Source: Pseudoduganella aquatica
Lineage (GTDB): Bacteria > Pseudomonadota > Gammaproteobacteria > Burkholderiales > Burkholderiaceae_D
Direction of reading: 5' to 3'
Length of the DNA stretch: 64,000 bases
Assembly (NCBI RefSeq): GCF_009857595.1
Contig: NZ_WWCU01000013.1
Coordinates: 62,001-126,000, forward strand
Of the stretch, positions 25,054 to 33,833 are shown in pieces (within the stretch, counting starts at the first letter, position 1; every line of letters begins with the position of its first letter). A program made the translations under genes and the position numbers. Under the pieces are notes generated by a model, which worked only from the letters and a program-made list of their open reading frames with translations, did not search any database and was not told the origin of the DNA.

Positions 25054-27603
25054 CTAGGTATTGTTCAGCGCGGCCTGGAGTTCGGCCAGGTCGTAGGGCT
25101 TGCGCAGCACGCCGGCCGGGAATTCCAGCTGGGACAGCGCTTCCTTGCCGTAGCCGGTGGAAAAGATGATGCGGGTGGGCTGGCCCGCCGCGAGCATGCG
25201 CCGCGCCAGGTCGATGCCGGACATGCCGGGCAGGCTGATGTCGGTAAACAGGATGTCGAAGCGCTCGGCCTCCAGCAGCGCCCAGGCCTGCTCGCCGTCG
25301 CACACGCCGCTGACATGGTGGCCCAGCATGCCGATCAGCTCGCACACCATTTGCTGCGAATCGAGATTGTCCTCCACCACCAGGATGCGCAGCGCGCCGC
25401 CGCTGCCGGGAACGAATGCCGGTATGGTGCCGCTTGCGGCTGCCGCCGGTCCGCCGCCCGGCTCCAGCTTGCGGCCGCGCGCCAGCTTTTCCTGGCTGCG
25501 GTTGTTGAACACGTGGCGCAGCTTGCGCGCCAGGTCGTCGCGCCGGTAGGGTTTGCTCAGCAGTTCCAGGCCGGCGTCCACCCGGCCGCCGTGCACGATG
25601 GCGCTGCGCGGATAGCCGGACGTGAACAGCACCGCCAGTTCCGGCTGGATGGCGCGCGCGGCGCGCGCCAGGTCCGGGCTGCGCAGGGCGCCCGGCATCA
25701 CCACGTCGGTAAACAGCAGGTCGACCGGCTCGCGCTCGATCACCGCCAGCGCCTGCTCGCCGTTTTCGGCCTGCAGCACGCGGTAGCCCAGGCCGCCCAG
25801 CATGTCCAGCACCACCGCGCGCACGCCGGGGTCGTCCTCCACCACCAGCACGGTCTCGCTGCCGCCGCTGGCCGGCCCGCCCAGGCCGGGCAGCTCCTGG
25901 CTCTCCTCCGCGCAGGAGCGCGGCAGGTAGATCTTGACGCTGGTGCCCTCGCCCGGCTCGCTGGCGATCTTGATATGGCCCCGGCTCTGCTTGACGAAGC
26001 CATACGCCATCGACAGGCCCAGGCCGGTGCCCTCGCCTTCCGGCTTGGTGGTGAAGAAAGGCTCGAAGGCGCGCTGCAGCACGTCGGGCGGCATGCCGCA
26101 GCCGGTGTCGCTCACGGACAGCATCACGTACTGGCCGGACGGCACGTCGAGCAGGTTGTGCACGTAGTACTCGTCCAGCACGGCGTTGCTGATCTCGATG
26201 GTGAGCTTGCCGCCGCCGCGCATGGCGTCGCGCGCGTTGATGGCCAGGTTCAGCACCACGTTTTCAATCTGCCCCGGGTCCACCAGCGTGTTCCACAAAT
26301 CGCTGCCGACGATGGTGGCCACCTCCACCGGCTCGCCCAGCGTGCGGCGCAGCAGCTCGCCCATATTGCCGACCAGGCGGCCCAGGTTGGCCACCACCGG
26401 CTGCAGCGGCTGGCGCCGCGCGAACGCTAGCAGCTGCGAGGACAGCTTGGCGCCGCGCTCGACCGCCGCAATCGCCATGGCCAGGCGCTGGCGCGCGGCG
26501 CCGTCGGCCGGCGCGTCCTGCTGCAGCAGGTGCAGATTGCCGTAGATGATTTGCAGCACATTGTTGAAGTCGTGCGCCACGCCGCCGGTCAGCTGGCCCA
26601 CCGCTTCCATCTTCTGCGACTGGCGCAGCGCGTCCTCGGCCTTGTCGCGCTCGGCGATCTCGCGGCCCACGCGCTGCTCCAGGGTGTCGTTCAGGTCGCG
26701 CAGCGCCACTTCGATGCGGCGCCGCTCGGTGATGTCGGTCTTGACCGCGATCAGCGCCTGCGGCTCGCCGTCCTCGTCCACCAGCCGGCTCATGCTGCTG
26801 GAAATCCAGACCCAGTCGCCGTCCGGCTTCAGGTAGCGCTTTTCCAGCGTGAACGGCACGCCGTCTGCCAGCAGGCGCGCCACCCGCGCGCGGTTCTCGT
26901 CCATGTCCAGCGGGTGGATGATGTCGTCCATGTGCAGGCCCAGCAGTTCCTCCTCGCCGCGCCCCAGCATCTGGCACAGCGCGCCGTTGACGCGGCGGAA
27001 GCGCCCGCTCAGGTCCAGCTCTGACAGGCCCACCGAGGCCTGGCCGAAGATGGCGGCCAGACGGTCCTGGCTGGCGCGCAGGGCCTGCTCCATCTGCTCG
27101 CGCGGCCGGCCCCAGGCGGCGGCGCTGACGGTGCACAGCACGCCGCCCACCTCGGCCCCGCCGTCGCGCACCGGCGTGTAGTCCAGGTCGAACCAGACCT
27201 GCTCGGGCATGCCGTTGCGCAGCACCGTCATCGGCGCTTCGCGCACGCGGCGCAGCTCGCCACGGAAGCCGGTTTCCAGCATCTCGCGGTTCCAGTCCCA
27301 CAGTTCGGGCCAGCCGCCTTCCACCGTGGCGCCCAGGATGCGCGGATGGCGCGCGCCGGCGATGCCGGCATAGGCGTCGTTGTAGATCATCACGTGCGCC
27401 GGCCCCCACATCAGCACCATGGCGACCGGGGTGTTGAGCAGGATGTCGACCGTGGTGCGCAGCGCCGGCGACCACTGCGCCATCGGTCCCAGGGCGGTGG
27501 CGGCCCAGTCGAACTCGCGCACCAGGCGCCCCGTGTCGCCGCCGCCCTGCGGCGCATAGCACTGCGGCGGCAGCGGCTGGAGCTGGTGGCTGAGAGAATT
27601 CAT
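25054..27603 (-). CDS. Hybrid sensor histidine kinase with two receiver domains
   Basis: An 849-residue cytoplasmic kinase with no membrane segments. The order is: an N-terminal PAS-like region (about 20-165), a second PAS/PAC (about 180-305, ending in DITERRR), a short coiled coil, a HisKA domain with the phospho-accepting His in [12 protein letters not shown] (about 352), an ATPase domain ([25 protein letters not shown]), then two receiver domains, with Asp in [10 protein letters not shown] (about 660) and in [13 protein letters not shown] (about 783). It should autophosphorylate and relay internally. In the first receiver MPGALRSP replaces the usual loop. ATG 27603 has AGGAG upstream. No partner regulator is adjacent. 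Confidence 0.9.
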   Translation of the reverse strand: MNSLSHQLQPLPPQCYAPQGGGDTGRLVREFDWAATALGPMAQWSPALRTTVDILLNTPVAMVLMWGPAHVMIYNDAYAGIAGARHPRILGATVEGGWPELWDWNREMLETGFRGELRRVREAPMTVLRNGMPEQVWFDLDYTPVRDGGAEVGGVLCTVSAAAWGRPREQMEQALRASQDRLAAIFGQASVGLSELDLSGRFRRVNGALCQMLGRGEEELLGLHMDDIIHPLDMDENRARVARLLADGVPFTLEKRYLKPDGDWVWISSSMSRLVDEDGEPQALIAVKTDITERRRIEVALRDLNDTLEQRVGREIAERDKAEDALRQSQKMEAVGQLTGGVAHDFNNVLQIIYGNLHLLQQDAPADGAARQRLAMAIAAVERGAKLSSQLLAFARRQPLQPVVANLGRLVGNMGELLRRTLGEPVEVATIVGSDLWNTLVDPGQIENVVLNLAINARDAMRGGGKLTIEISNAVLDEYYVHNLLDVPSGQYVMLSVSDTGCGMPPDVLQRAFEPFFTTKPEGEGTGLGLSMAYGFVKQSRGHIKIASEPGEGTSVKIYLPRSCAEESQELPGLGGPASGGSETVLVVEDDPGVRAVVLDMLGGLGYRVLQAENGEQALAVIEREPVDLLFTDVVMPGALRSPDLARAARAIQPELAVLFTSGYPRSAIVHGGRVDAGLELLSKPYRRDDLARKLRHVFNNRSQEKLARGRKLEPGGGPAAAASGTIPAFVPGSGGALRILVVEDNLDSQQMVCELIGMLGHHVSGVCDGEQAWALLEAERFDILFTDISLPGMSGIDLARRMLAAGQPTRIIFSTGYGKEALSQLEFPAGVLRKPYDLAELQAALNNT

Positions 27604-27780
27604 TCGGACTGCTGCTCCTGTTCCTGTGTTGGCTATGGTGGCGACGGTGGCCACGGTGGCTATGTCAAACTGTACCGCAATATCGGCGCCGCGTGCGCGC
27701 GATCACGGGGAATCACAATCCGGCAAATCCGGCCAGACCGGCGTAAGATACTGCCCTCAGCCATTTTTTTACCTGCCATC

Positions 27781-28287
27781 ATGACTTTTACCCTTAGCGA
27801 CGCCGCCTACGGCACCGACACCCCGGAAGCCAAACAGGCCATGTACGCCGATCTGCGCTCCCAGCTGCAAGGCCTGCTGGCCGGCGAGACCGACGTGATC
27901 GCCAATACCGCCAACTTCAGTTCGCTGGTGTTCAACACCATGCCGGGCCTGAACTGGGCCGGCTTCTACTTCCTCAAGGGCGACGAACTGGTGCTGGGAC
28001 CGTTCCAGGGCAAGCCGGCCTGCATCCGCATCAAAAAAGGACGCGGCGTCTGCGGCAGCACCGTGGAAAAAGGCGAGCCCATCCTGGTTCCGGACGTGCA
28101 CGCCTTCCCCGGCCACATCGCCTGCGACGTCAACTCGCGCTCCGAGCTGGTGGTGCCGGTGTTCGCCGGCGGCGCCATCCACGGCGTGTTCGACCTCGAC
28201 AGCCCGCTGCCGAACCGTTTCGACGAAGTCGATTCCGAAGGCATCCAGTCCCTGGTGCGCTTGCTCGAAGCCACCCTGCCCGCCTAA
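27781..28287 (+). CDS. msrC: Free methionine-(R)-sulfoxide reductase, GAF type
   Basis: A 168-residue GAF-domain enzyme that reduces free methionine-R-sulfoxide. The three redox cysteines of the family are at Cys81 (KPACI), Cys91 (GVCGS) and Cys115 (HIACD), matching Cys84, Cys94 and Cys118 in E. coli. Other conserved parts are GLNWAGFYF and SRSELVVPVF. It is cytoplasmic and part of oxidative-stress repair. It is monocistronic, and divergent to the hybrid kinase. Confidence 0.93.
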   Translation: MTFTLSDAAYGTDTPEAKQAMYADLRSQLQGLLAGETDVIANTANFSSLVFNTMPGLNWAGFYFLKGDELVLGPFQGKPACIRIKKGRGVCGSTVEKGEPILVPDVHAFPGHIACDVNSRSELVVPVFAGGAIHGVFDLDSPLPNRFDEVDSEGIQSLVRLLEATLPA

Positions 28288-28393
28288 GCCCGCGCTCTCC
28301 CGGACGCATGCGGATTGATACTGCGCATGCGCCCGCCTGCTTCCTCTGGACTTCCACGCCCACGCTGCTAACGTGATTTGTGGAGGTGCCGTC

Positions 28394-28849
28394 ATGCTCA
28401 ATTTCCAACCAGACCAGCCCACCGCATCAGCCTACGACGATGATTTCGTCCTGTGGCTGGATGCCCAGGTGGAGCTCCTGCGCGCAGGCCGCTACGAACT
28501 TCTCGACAAGGACAACCTTCTCGACGAGCTGAACGCCATGACCAGACACGAACGCCGCAGCCTGCGCAGCCGGCTGGAAAAGATCGTCATGCACATGCTG
28601 AAAATCGATTTCCAGCCGGCACGCCGAACGCGCAGCTGGAGCAGCAGCATCCGGGAGCAGCGGCGCCAGATTGCCTTCCTCCTGGAAGACAGCCCCAGCC
28701 TGCAGCATGAATTGCGAACCAGCATGGACGGTGCATACCAGGCCGCCGTCTACGAAGCGGCGAAGCAGACCGGCCTGCCTGCCTCGGCGTTCCCCCCCGC
28801 CTGCCCCTACTCGCTGGACCAGATCCTCCACGGCGAGGCCTGGGCTTAG
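28394..28849 (+). CDS. DUF29 family protein, copy 1
   Basis: A 151-residue soluble helical protein of the DUF29 family. The core reads YDDDFVLWLDAQVELLR, then DKDNLLDELNAMTRHERR and a region ending REQRRQI with LEDSPSL. The function is unknown; members are common as multiple copies in cyanobacteria and proteobacteria. ATG 28394 is chosen because GGAGGTG precedes it. It has exactly the same length (456 bases) as the copies at 31499 and 34747. Its stop overlaps by four bases the stop of the convergent HDOD gene. Confidence 0.87.
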   Translation: MLNFQPDQPTASAYDDDFVLWLDAQVELLRAGRYELLDKDNLLDELNAMTRHERRSLRSRLEKIVMHMLKIDFQPARRTRSWSSSIREQRRQIAFLLEDSPSLQHELRTSMDGAYQAAVYEAAKQTGLPASAFPPACPYSLDQILHGEAWA

Positions 28850-29682
28850 ACCAGCAGCGCCGCGCTCATCGAGCGCGCTTCCTCGGCCGATTCCAGCAGG
28901 ATGTCGTCGATCAAGGCGTTGCCGGCCAGGTAGGCGTCCAGCGCCGCGCCGCGCGCCAGCACGGCGTCGTCGGCCAGCGCCAGCGGCGAGCGCAAGGGGG
29001 CCAGCCGCTTGGCCAGCAGCAGCGTGTCGCGCAGGCCGCCCGGCGGAATCGACACGGCGCCGCCGCGCAGCGAGGCGATCGCCACCGCCACCGGCTCCGG
29101 CACCATGAGCTTGCCGAGCAGCTCGCGCGTGACGATCTCGTGCAGCGCGCCCATGCGCGCGTCCGGGTCGTCCAGCAGCCCCGGCATGTCGTCGGCGCGC
29201 GACAGTAGATAGAAACCGCCTACTTCGTGCATGATGCCGGCGAACAGCGCCGTGTCGGGGTCCACCCGCGTCAGCTTGCGCGCCAGCACATGGGACAGCG
29301 CGGCCACGTGGGCGCTGTGCTGCCACAGCCGCTCGGCCTGGTAGCGCAGCTGCGGCTGGCGGATGCGCGCGCCGAACTGGCGCACCACCATGGCTGCCGC
29401 CAGCGAATACAGATTGCGGTAGCCCACCCGCAGCACCGCGCCGCGCGCGCTGGTCACCACCGGCCCACCCAGGCGGCTGAATACCGCCGAATTGGCCAGC
29501 GCCACTGCGCGCGCCGCCAGCACCGGCTCGGCCAGCACTTTGCGGATCGCGTCCTCCACATGGCAATCAGGATCGGCCAGCGCCTGCTGCAATTGCAAAG
29601 CCGCATTCACGCTGGTGGGGAACACCAGCTGGCCGCGCCGTGCCTCGGCAACAATCTGCGCATAGTCTCTCAGTTTTTCCAT
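28846..29682 (-). CDS. HDOD domain signalling protein
   Basis: A 278-residue HDOD protein. The domain spans about residues 15-210, with FPTSVNAALQLQQALADP near the start, GYRNLYSLAAA in the middle and HSAHVAALSHVLARKL with AGIMHEVGGFYLL in the HD-like part. HDOD proteins resemble HD phosphohydrolases without full metal ligands and act in signalling. No other output domain is attached. It is cytoplasmic and convergent with a DUF29 gene. Confidence 0.85.
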   Translation of the reverse strand: MEKLRDYAQIVAEARRGQLVFPTSVNAALQLQQALADPDCHVEDAIRKVLAEPVLAARAVALANSAVFSRLGGPVVTSARGAVLRVGYRNLYSLAAAMVVRQFGARIRQPQLRYQAERLWQHSAHVAALSHVLARKLTRVDPDTALFAGIMHEVGGFYLLSRADDMPGLLDDPDARMGALHEIVTRELLGKLMVPEPVAVAIASLRGGAVSIPPGGLRDTLLLAKRLAPLRSPLALADDAVLARGAALDAYLAGNALIDDILLESAEEARSMSAALLV

Positions 29683-29740
29683 GCATAAAATTATACAGCC
29701 GCCTTTCGCACAGAGCCGCTCCGTAGAATTGCGTGCGTGC

Positions 29741-29746
29741 TATATT
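29741..29746 (+). promoter_or_regulatory. -10 box very close to the first solute-binding protein ATG
   Basis: TATATT ends eight bases before the ATG at 29755, and there is no ribosome-binding site between them. The transcript would start at or within a few bases of the ATG. No strong -35 is visible, so the call is tentative. Confidence 0.4.
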
Positions 29747-29754
29747 TTGATCCT

Positions 29755-30495
29755 ATGAGAAAGCTATTCCTCATCCTGACATGGCTAGGCGCCAGCATCA
29801 TGTCCGGATATTGCCGTGCCGAAACTATCACGGTCTACACCAGCGCCAATTTTGCGCCGCTGGTAGTAGGTGAGGACAGCGGCGTCTACCACGATATGGT
29901 GGACTATCTGAACCGGCAAAAGCTGCCCGGACTGAATTTCAAACTGAATTATCTGCCGCGCAAGCGGCTGCAGCTGATGGTGGAGGAAAACCGTCTGGAC
30001 GGCATTGTGATCGGCATGATGCCGCACTGGTTCGACGACACGGCCCAGCAAAAATACCTGTGGACCACGCCCTTCGCCCTGGACCGTTTTGTGGTGGTGA
30101 CGCGGGCCGACTCGGGCCTGAAGCCGCTGGTGTCCGCCTCCATGGCGGGCCGCTCGGTGGGTTTGGTGCTGGGCTACGTCTACCCGGACCTGGATGACTG
30201 GATACAGCGCGTGGGCCTGGTGCGCAGCGACGGCATCGGCGAGGAAGCCAACCTGGAAAAGCTGCGCATGGGGCGCGTGGACTGCGTGGCGGCGGCCGAG
30301 TCGGTGGTGCGCTACTACATGCGGACGCACGCGGCCGGCACCACCTTCCTGCTGACCGAACTGCCGGCCCGGCAAACCGAGCGCCGCTTCCTGGTGCCGC
30401 ACGCGAAAGCGGCGGTGTACCGCCAGCTGGCGCCGGTCATCCGCAAGCTCAAGGATGATCCGGCGTGGCAGCGCATCGCGGCCAAATACAACTAA
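29755..30495 (+). CDS. Orphan periplasmic solute-binding protein, family 3 type
   Basis: A 246-residue exported protein. A signal peptide (about 1-23, ending YCRAE) is followed by ITVYTSANFAPLVVGEDSGVY and the two-lobed fold of extracellular solute-binding family 3 (amino-acid type), including DGIVIGMMP and RMGRVDCVAAAESVV. No permease or ATPase gene is near, so it may feed a remote transporter or act as a sensor domain alone. There is no ribosome site before the ATG; a leaderless message is likely. It is similar in type to the protein at 33834. Confidence 0.82.
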   Translation: MRKLFLILTWLGASIMSGYCRAETITVYTSANFAPLVVGEDSGVYHDMVDYLNRQKLPGLNFKLNYLPRKRLQLMVEENRLDGIVIGMMPHWFDDTAQQKYLWTTPFALDRFVVVTRADSGLKPLVSASMAGRSVGLVLGYVYPDLDDWIQRVGLVRSDGIGEEANLEKLRMGRVDCVAAAESVVRYYMRTHAAGTTFLLTELPARQTERRFLVPHAKAAVYRQLAPVIRKLKDDPAWQRIAAKYN

Positions 30496-30510
30496 GTCAA
30501 CCAAGCCGGC

Positions 30511-31290
30511 TTAGCGCTGGACGGCGGCCAGGATCACGTCGGCAACCTGTTTCGGCTGCGACACCATCGGCACGTGGCTGGTCTGCACGGTGGTGGTGAC
30601 GGCGTTGATCTTCTTGGCGAAGTCGCGCTGCAGGCCCGGATCGATCATGCGGTCCTTGCCGGCCACGATGTAGTAGTTGACCTTGTTCTTCCAGGCGGCA
30701 ACCGTGACCGGCTCGGCGAAGTTTTTGGCCGGGAACAGGCCCTGGGTGGCGGCCAGCACCTTGGTGGTGGCGGCGGGCAGGTCCTGCGCGAAGTTGGCAG
30801 CGAAGGACGCGGCGGGCAGGCTCAGGTAGCCGGCCGGGCCTTCCTGCAGCGTCGGCACGCCGGCCGGCAGCGGATAATTCTTGCCCACCGAACCCAGCGA
30901 CTCGCCTTCCGACGGCGCAAACGCTGCTACATACACCAGCGCCTTGATCTTGTCGCTGGTGCCGGCCTGGGTGATCACGGCGCCGCCCCACGAATGGCCC
31001 ACCAGCACCACTTTGCCGGTCTGCGCGTCGATCACGCGCTGCGCGGCTTCCACGTCGTCCGCCAGCGAAGACAGCGGATTCTGCACCGACACCACCTTCA
31101 CGCCCTTGGCTTGCAGCAGCGGGATCACCTTGTCCCAGCTGGAACCGTCGGCGAAGGCGCCGTGCACCAGCACCACCGTGGTGTCGCCTGCGGCGGTTTC
31201 AGCGCGGGCCGGCGCAGCGGCGAAAGTGGACAGGATGGCGGCGGACAGGACAGCGGAAGCCAGCAGGACAGGTTTGATCGAGGTTTTCAT
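30511..31290 (-). CDS. Secreted alpha/beta hydrolase
   Basis: A 259-residue protein with a Sec signal peptide (1-30, ending APARAE) and an alpha/beta hydrolase fold. VLVHGAFADGSSW forms the oxyanion region, the nucleophile is Ser100 in VGHSWGGAV, and the catalytic His is probably in TSHVPMVSQP near the end. It resembles the EstC/salicylate-esterase-like hydrolases of proteobacteria; the substrate is unknown. The upstream region holds two copies of a composite operator (31310-31334 and 31383-31410), so expression is probably under a dedicated repressor not encoded here. Confidence 0.88.
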   Translation of the reverse strand: MKTSIKPVLLASAVLSAAILSTFAAAPARAETAAGDTTVVLVHGAFADGSSWDKVIPLLQAKGVKVVSVQNPLSSLADDVEAAQRVIDAQTGKVVLVGHSWGGAVITQAGTSDKIKALVYVAAFAPSEGESLGSVGKNYPLPAGVPTLQEGPAGYLSLPAASFAANFAQDLPAATTKVLAATQGLFPAKNFAEPVTVAAWKNKVNYYIVAGKDRMIDPGLQRDFAKKINAVTTTVQTSHVPMVSQPKQVADVILAAVQR

Positions 31291-31309
31291 GATGAAGCTC
31301 CAAGTTATA

Positions 31310-31410
31310 TTGTGCGTTAATAGTTAGTGCGCTATGTTTGTTATGGCTGCTTGCCCGTGTCCGGTGCTGCCATGGATCGAACTATAGCGCACAATTCATT
31401 AGCGTGCAAA
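31310..31410. promoter_or_regulatory. Paired composite operators upstream of the secreted hydrolase
   Basis: Two blocks lie about 50 bases apart in opposite orientation. The first has TTGTGCGTTAA (31310-31320) and TTAGTGCGCTA (31324-31334). The second has TAGCGCACAA (31385-31394) and TTAGCGTGCAA (31399-31409). Reversed, the second block reads TTGCACGCTAA and TTGTGCGCTA, matching the first. The short half-site TTAGTGCGC, nearly palindromic, resembles operators of MarR/OhrR-type repressors, but the regulator is not identified. Confidence 0.5.
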
Positions 31411-31428
31411 TTATTTTAACGAAATCTG

Positions 31429-31472
31429 TTTGCGCAAGCGCACCTCGTCGCGGCGCGGCAAGGCGTAGACTG
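31429..31472 (+). promoter_or_regulatory. Upstream module shared by DUF29 copies 2 and 3
   Basis: TTTGCGCAAGCGCAC at 31429 is followed, 33 bases start to start, by GGCGTAGACTG at 31462. The same pair, TTTGAGCAAACGCAC and GGCGTAGGCTG, occurs at 34657 and 34690 with the same spacing. It may be the promoter (TTGCGC and TAGACT regions) kept after duplication. The copy at 28394 shows only TGCGCATGCGC. Confidence 0.45.
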
Positions 31473-31498
31473 AAATCCTGCAGCAAAGGAGGTGCACC

Positions 31499-31954
31499 AT
31501 GCTCGATTTCAATGACGAAACACAGGCGGCGCCAGCCTACGAGGACGACTTCGTGGTGTGGCTTGATGCGCAGGCGGAGTTCTTGCAGGACGGCCGGCTT
31601 GAACTTCTGGATAGGGACAATCTGATCGATGAGCTCACAGCCATGGCAAATCGTCACCGCGACAAAGTGCAGAGCCGGATGGAAGTGCTGCTGGCCCACC
31701 TGCTCAAGTGCCAGTTCCAGCCGGATCACATGACGCGCAGCTGGCAGTCCACCTTGCTGGAGCAGCGGCACAAAATCTAACGGCTCATCGCGCACAGCCC
31801 CAGCCTGCGCCATGTCGTGACGGAGAAAATGAACTATTGCTACCAGTACGCCCGGCGCATGGCGGCCACGGAAACCGGCCTGCCGCTCGATCACTTTCCT
31901 CAGCAATCGCCTTACAGCGCCGAGCAGATGCTGGACGAGGACTTGCTGCCCTAG
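31499..31954 (+). pseudogene. DUF29 family gene, copy 2, interrupted by a stop codon
   Basis: The frame starts with a good ribosome site (AAGGAGGTGCACC) and encodes a DUF29 protein up to residue 93, ending EQRHKI, where a TAA stands at 31778-31780. Reading through in the same frame gives RLIAHSPSLRHVV and ends AEQMLDEDLLP at TAG 31952-31954. The total is 456 bases, exactly the length of copies 1 and 3, and the post-stop part aligns with their C-termini (LEDSPSL and LEQLLDDDFLP in copy 3). So a single point change appears to have broken the gene. Its final TAG overlaps the fdhD stop in the palindrome CTAG. Confidence 0.88.
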
Positions 31955-32790
31955 ACGGTGTCCAGCAGCGTGTACTCCACGCAGCCGTCCTGGCGGCAGA
32001 AGCTGACCAGCTTGAGCCCGGCCTGCCCGGCGATGTCGATGGCCAGCGAGCTGGGCGCGGAAATGGTGGCCAGCATGGGAATGCCCATGCGCGTCGCCTT
32101 GCGCGCCAGCTCGTAGCTGGCGCGGCTGGACATGAATACAAAGCCCTCGCGCATGTCCGCTCCCTGCAGGGCCAGCCGGCCGATCAGCTTGTCCAGCGCG
32201 TTGTGCCGGCCCACGTCCTCGCACACGTGCACGATGCCGCCGTCCGGCGCGCACCAGGCAGCGGCATGTACGCCGCCCGTGGCCCGCATCAGCGCCTGGT
32301 GCCGGCCCAGTTCACGCGCGGCCGCCGCCACTGCTGGCGCAACATCGCGGCCAAGCCAGGGCGCCGCCACCTGCTCGGGCGCCAGGTCCAGCATGGCCAG
32401 GCTCTCGATGCCGCACACGCCGCAGCCGCTGCGTCCCGCCATGGCGCGGCGCTTCTCCTTCATCTGCATAAAGCACTGCTGCGCCACCTCCAGCGCCACT
32501 TCGTAGCCCGCGCCATGCCGCTGCACCTCGATCTCGTAAATGTCCGAACGCGCGCCGACCACGCCCTCGGTCAGCACAAAGCCGGCGGCGAATTCCTCCA
32601 GGCTTGCGGGCGTGGCCATCATCACGGCGTAGGAAATACCGTTGATCACCAGCGCCACCGGCGCCTCCTGCGCCACGCTGTCGGTGCCGGGGCCGCTGCT
32701 GCCGGCCCGCCGGCGCAGCACCGGCCGCGCCTCGCAGCCGCTTTCCGCCGCCGTCGCTGTTGCGGCGCCTGGGGAAGTTTCTGTCAACAT
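31951..32790 (-). CDS. fdhD: Formate dehydrogenase accessory sulfurtransferase FdhD
   Basis: A 279-residue FdhD, which carries sulfur to the molybdenum cofactor of formate dehydrogenase. The catalytic pair is Cys123 and Cys126 in SGCGVCGIESL. Other family features are FAAGFVLTEG near 67 to 76 and CEDVGRHNALDKLIG. ATG 32790 has CAGGAG upstream; the frame stays open beyond but into a neighbouring gene. No formate dehydrogenase gene lies in the window. The N-terminal 35 residues are Ala/Gly-rich and unaligned to the family. A bestrophin gene precedes it by 16 bases on the same strand. Confidence 0.93.
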   Translation of the reverse strand: MLTETSPGAATATAAESGCEARPVLRRRAGSSGPGTDSVAQEAPVALVINGISYAVMMATPASLEEFAAGFVLTEGVVGARSDIYEIEVQRHGAGYEVALEVAQQCFMQMKEKRRAMAGRSGCGVCGIESLAMLDLAPEQVAAPWLGRDVAPAVAAAARELGRHQALMRATGGVHAAAWCAPDGGIVHVCEDVGRHNALDKLIGRLALQGADMREGFVFMSSRASYELARKATRMGIPMLATISAPSSLAIDIAGQAGLKLVSFCRQDGCVEYTLLDTV

Positions 32791-32806
32791 GGTGCGTCTC
32801 CTGATA

Positions 32807-33727
32807 TCAATCGATGCGGAAGCCCGCATCCGGTTGCAGCGCCGCCGGCATGGGCACGCCGTACTGCTCGCACACGGAGCGCTCGATCTGGCGCGTGAGC
32901 GCATTCAGCGCCAGGCAGTTGGGCGCCGTGCCGAAAGGCTCGGCCACCTGCTCGGCAATCGCCTCCAGCGCAAAAAAAGTGTAGGCCACGAATACGGTGA
33001 TCAGCGGCGTGGCCACGCCGATCGCATCGACCAGGCCGAACGGCAGCAGGAAGCAGTACAGGTAGACCGTGCGGTGCAGCAGCACGCCATAGCCGTAAGG
33101 GATGGGCGTGGAGCTGATGCGCTCGCAGGCGCCGACCGCCGCACCCAGCGCATTGACCTGCCGGTCCAGCACCATCAGCACCTCGCCACGGGCCGGCGGT
33201 CGCAGCGCGGCCTGCACCAGCATCTGGCGCACCGCGTCCAGCAGCGCCACCGGCAGGAAGCTGCGCCCGCGCAGCAGCGCCAGCTCGGGCGCATCGAGCA
33301 GGCCGGCCAGTTCCGGCATGGGATCGGTGCCGCGCAGCTGGTGCTTGAGCGCGTACACCACCGCGATCAGCCGGCGCTGGAACAGCGCCTGGTTGAGCGC
33401 CGCCGGCTGCGCCGCAAAGCAGCTGATGGCCTGCGAGGTCAGCGCGCGCGCGGCGATCAGCAGCTGGCCCCAGCACAGCCGCGCCTCGGTAAAGCGCTGG
33501 TAGCTGGCGTTGTTGCGGAAAGCCAGGAAGATGGCCAGGCTCACGCCCAGCAGCGGGAAGGCTGCCGTGTCGAGCGGCAGCTTGGCGCCGGCGATGCGGC
33601 CGCCCGTCTCCAGCGCCACCGTGCTGACGAACAGCATCAGCAGCAGCTGCGGCAGGATGGCCGGCAGCACCGAGCCGCGCCACACGAACAGCAGGCGCAG
33701 CCAGTTGACGGGGGGACGGACTATCAT
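32807..33727 (-). CDS. Bestrophin family ion channel
   Basis: A 306-residue inner-membrane protein of the bestrophin/UPF0187 family, which form pentameric anion or cation channels. Two membrane helices lie in the N-terminal part (about 16-70, RGSVLPAILPQLLLMLF and TAAFPLLGVSLAIFLAFRNN), and further ones are near 210-255 (VLLHRTVYLYCFLLPFGL). The stretch FRNNASYQRFTEAR and the C-terminal EPFGTAPNCLALNAL are typical of the family. It ends 16 bases before fdhD on the same strand; any link is unclear. Confidence 0.9.
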   Translation of the reverse strand: MIVRPPVNWLRLLFVWRGSVLPAILPQLLLMLFVSTVALETGGRIAGAKLPLDTAAFPLLGVSLAIFLAFRNNASYQRFTEARLCWGQLLIAARALTSQAISCFAAQPAALNQALFQRRLIAVVYALKHQLRGTDPMPELAGLLDAPELALLRGRSFLPVALLDAVRQMLVQAALRPPARGEVLMVLDRQVNALGAAVGACERISSTPIPYGYGVLLHRTVYLYCFLLPFGLVDAIGVATPLITVFVAYTFFALEAIAEQVAEPFGTAPNCLALNALTRQIERSVCEQYGVPMPAALQPDAGFRID

Positions 33728-33800
33728 GGCACCAGCTCCTGGATCTCAATACATGCCTCCATGGTAAGCGCGGCGGCTGTGGCGGCAGAGGTACAGTCGC

Positions 33801-33828
33801 TTGCGAACCGGACAGGTACAGTTATCAT
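33801..33828 (+). promoter_or_regulatory. Promoter placing the start site at the ATG of the second solute-binding protein
   Basis: TTGCGA (33801-33806), a 16-base spacer and TATCAT (33823-33828) form a plausible sigma70 promoter. The -10 ends five bases before the ATG at 33834, and no ribosome site is present. The message would be leaderless. Confidence 0.5.
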
Positions 33829-33833
33829 GCGGG

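Noticed and set aside
31499..31780. The first part of DUF29 copy 2 taken as a complete 93-residue gene.
   Set aside because: The frame resumes after the TAA with the conserved C-terminus and ends at the same length as its paralogues, so it is a broken gene.
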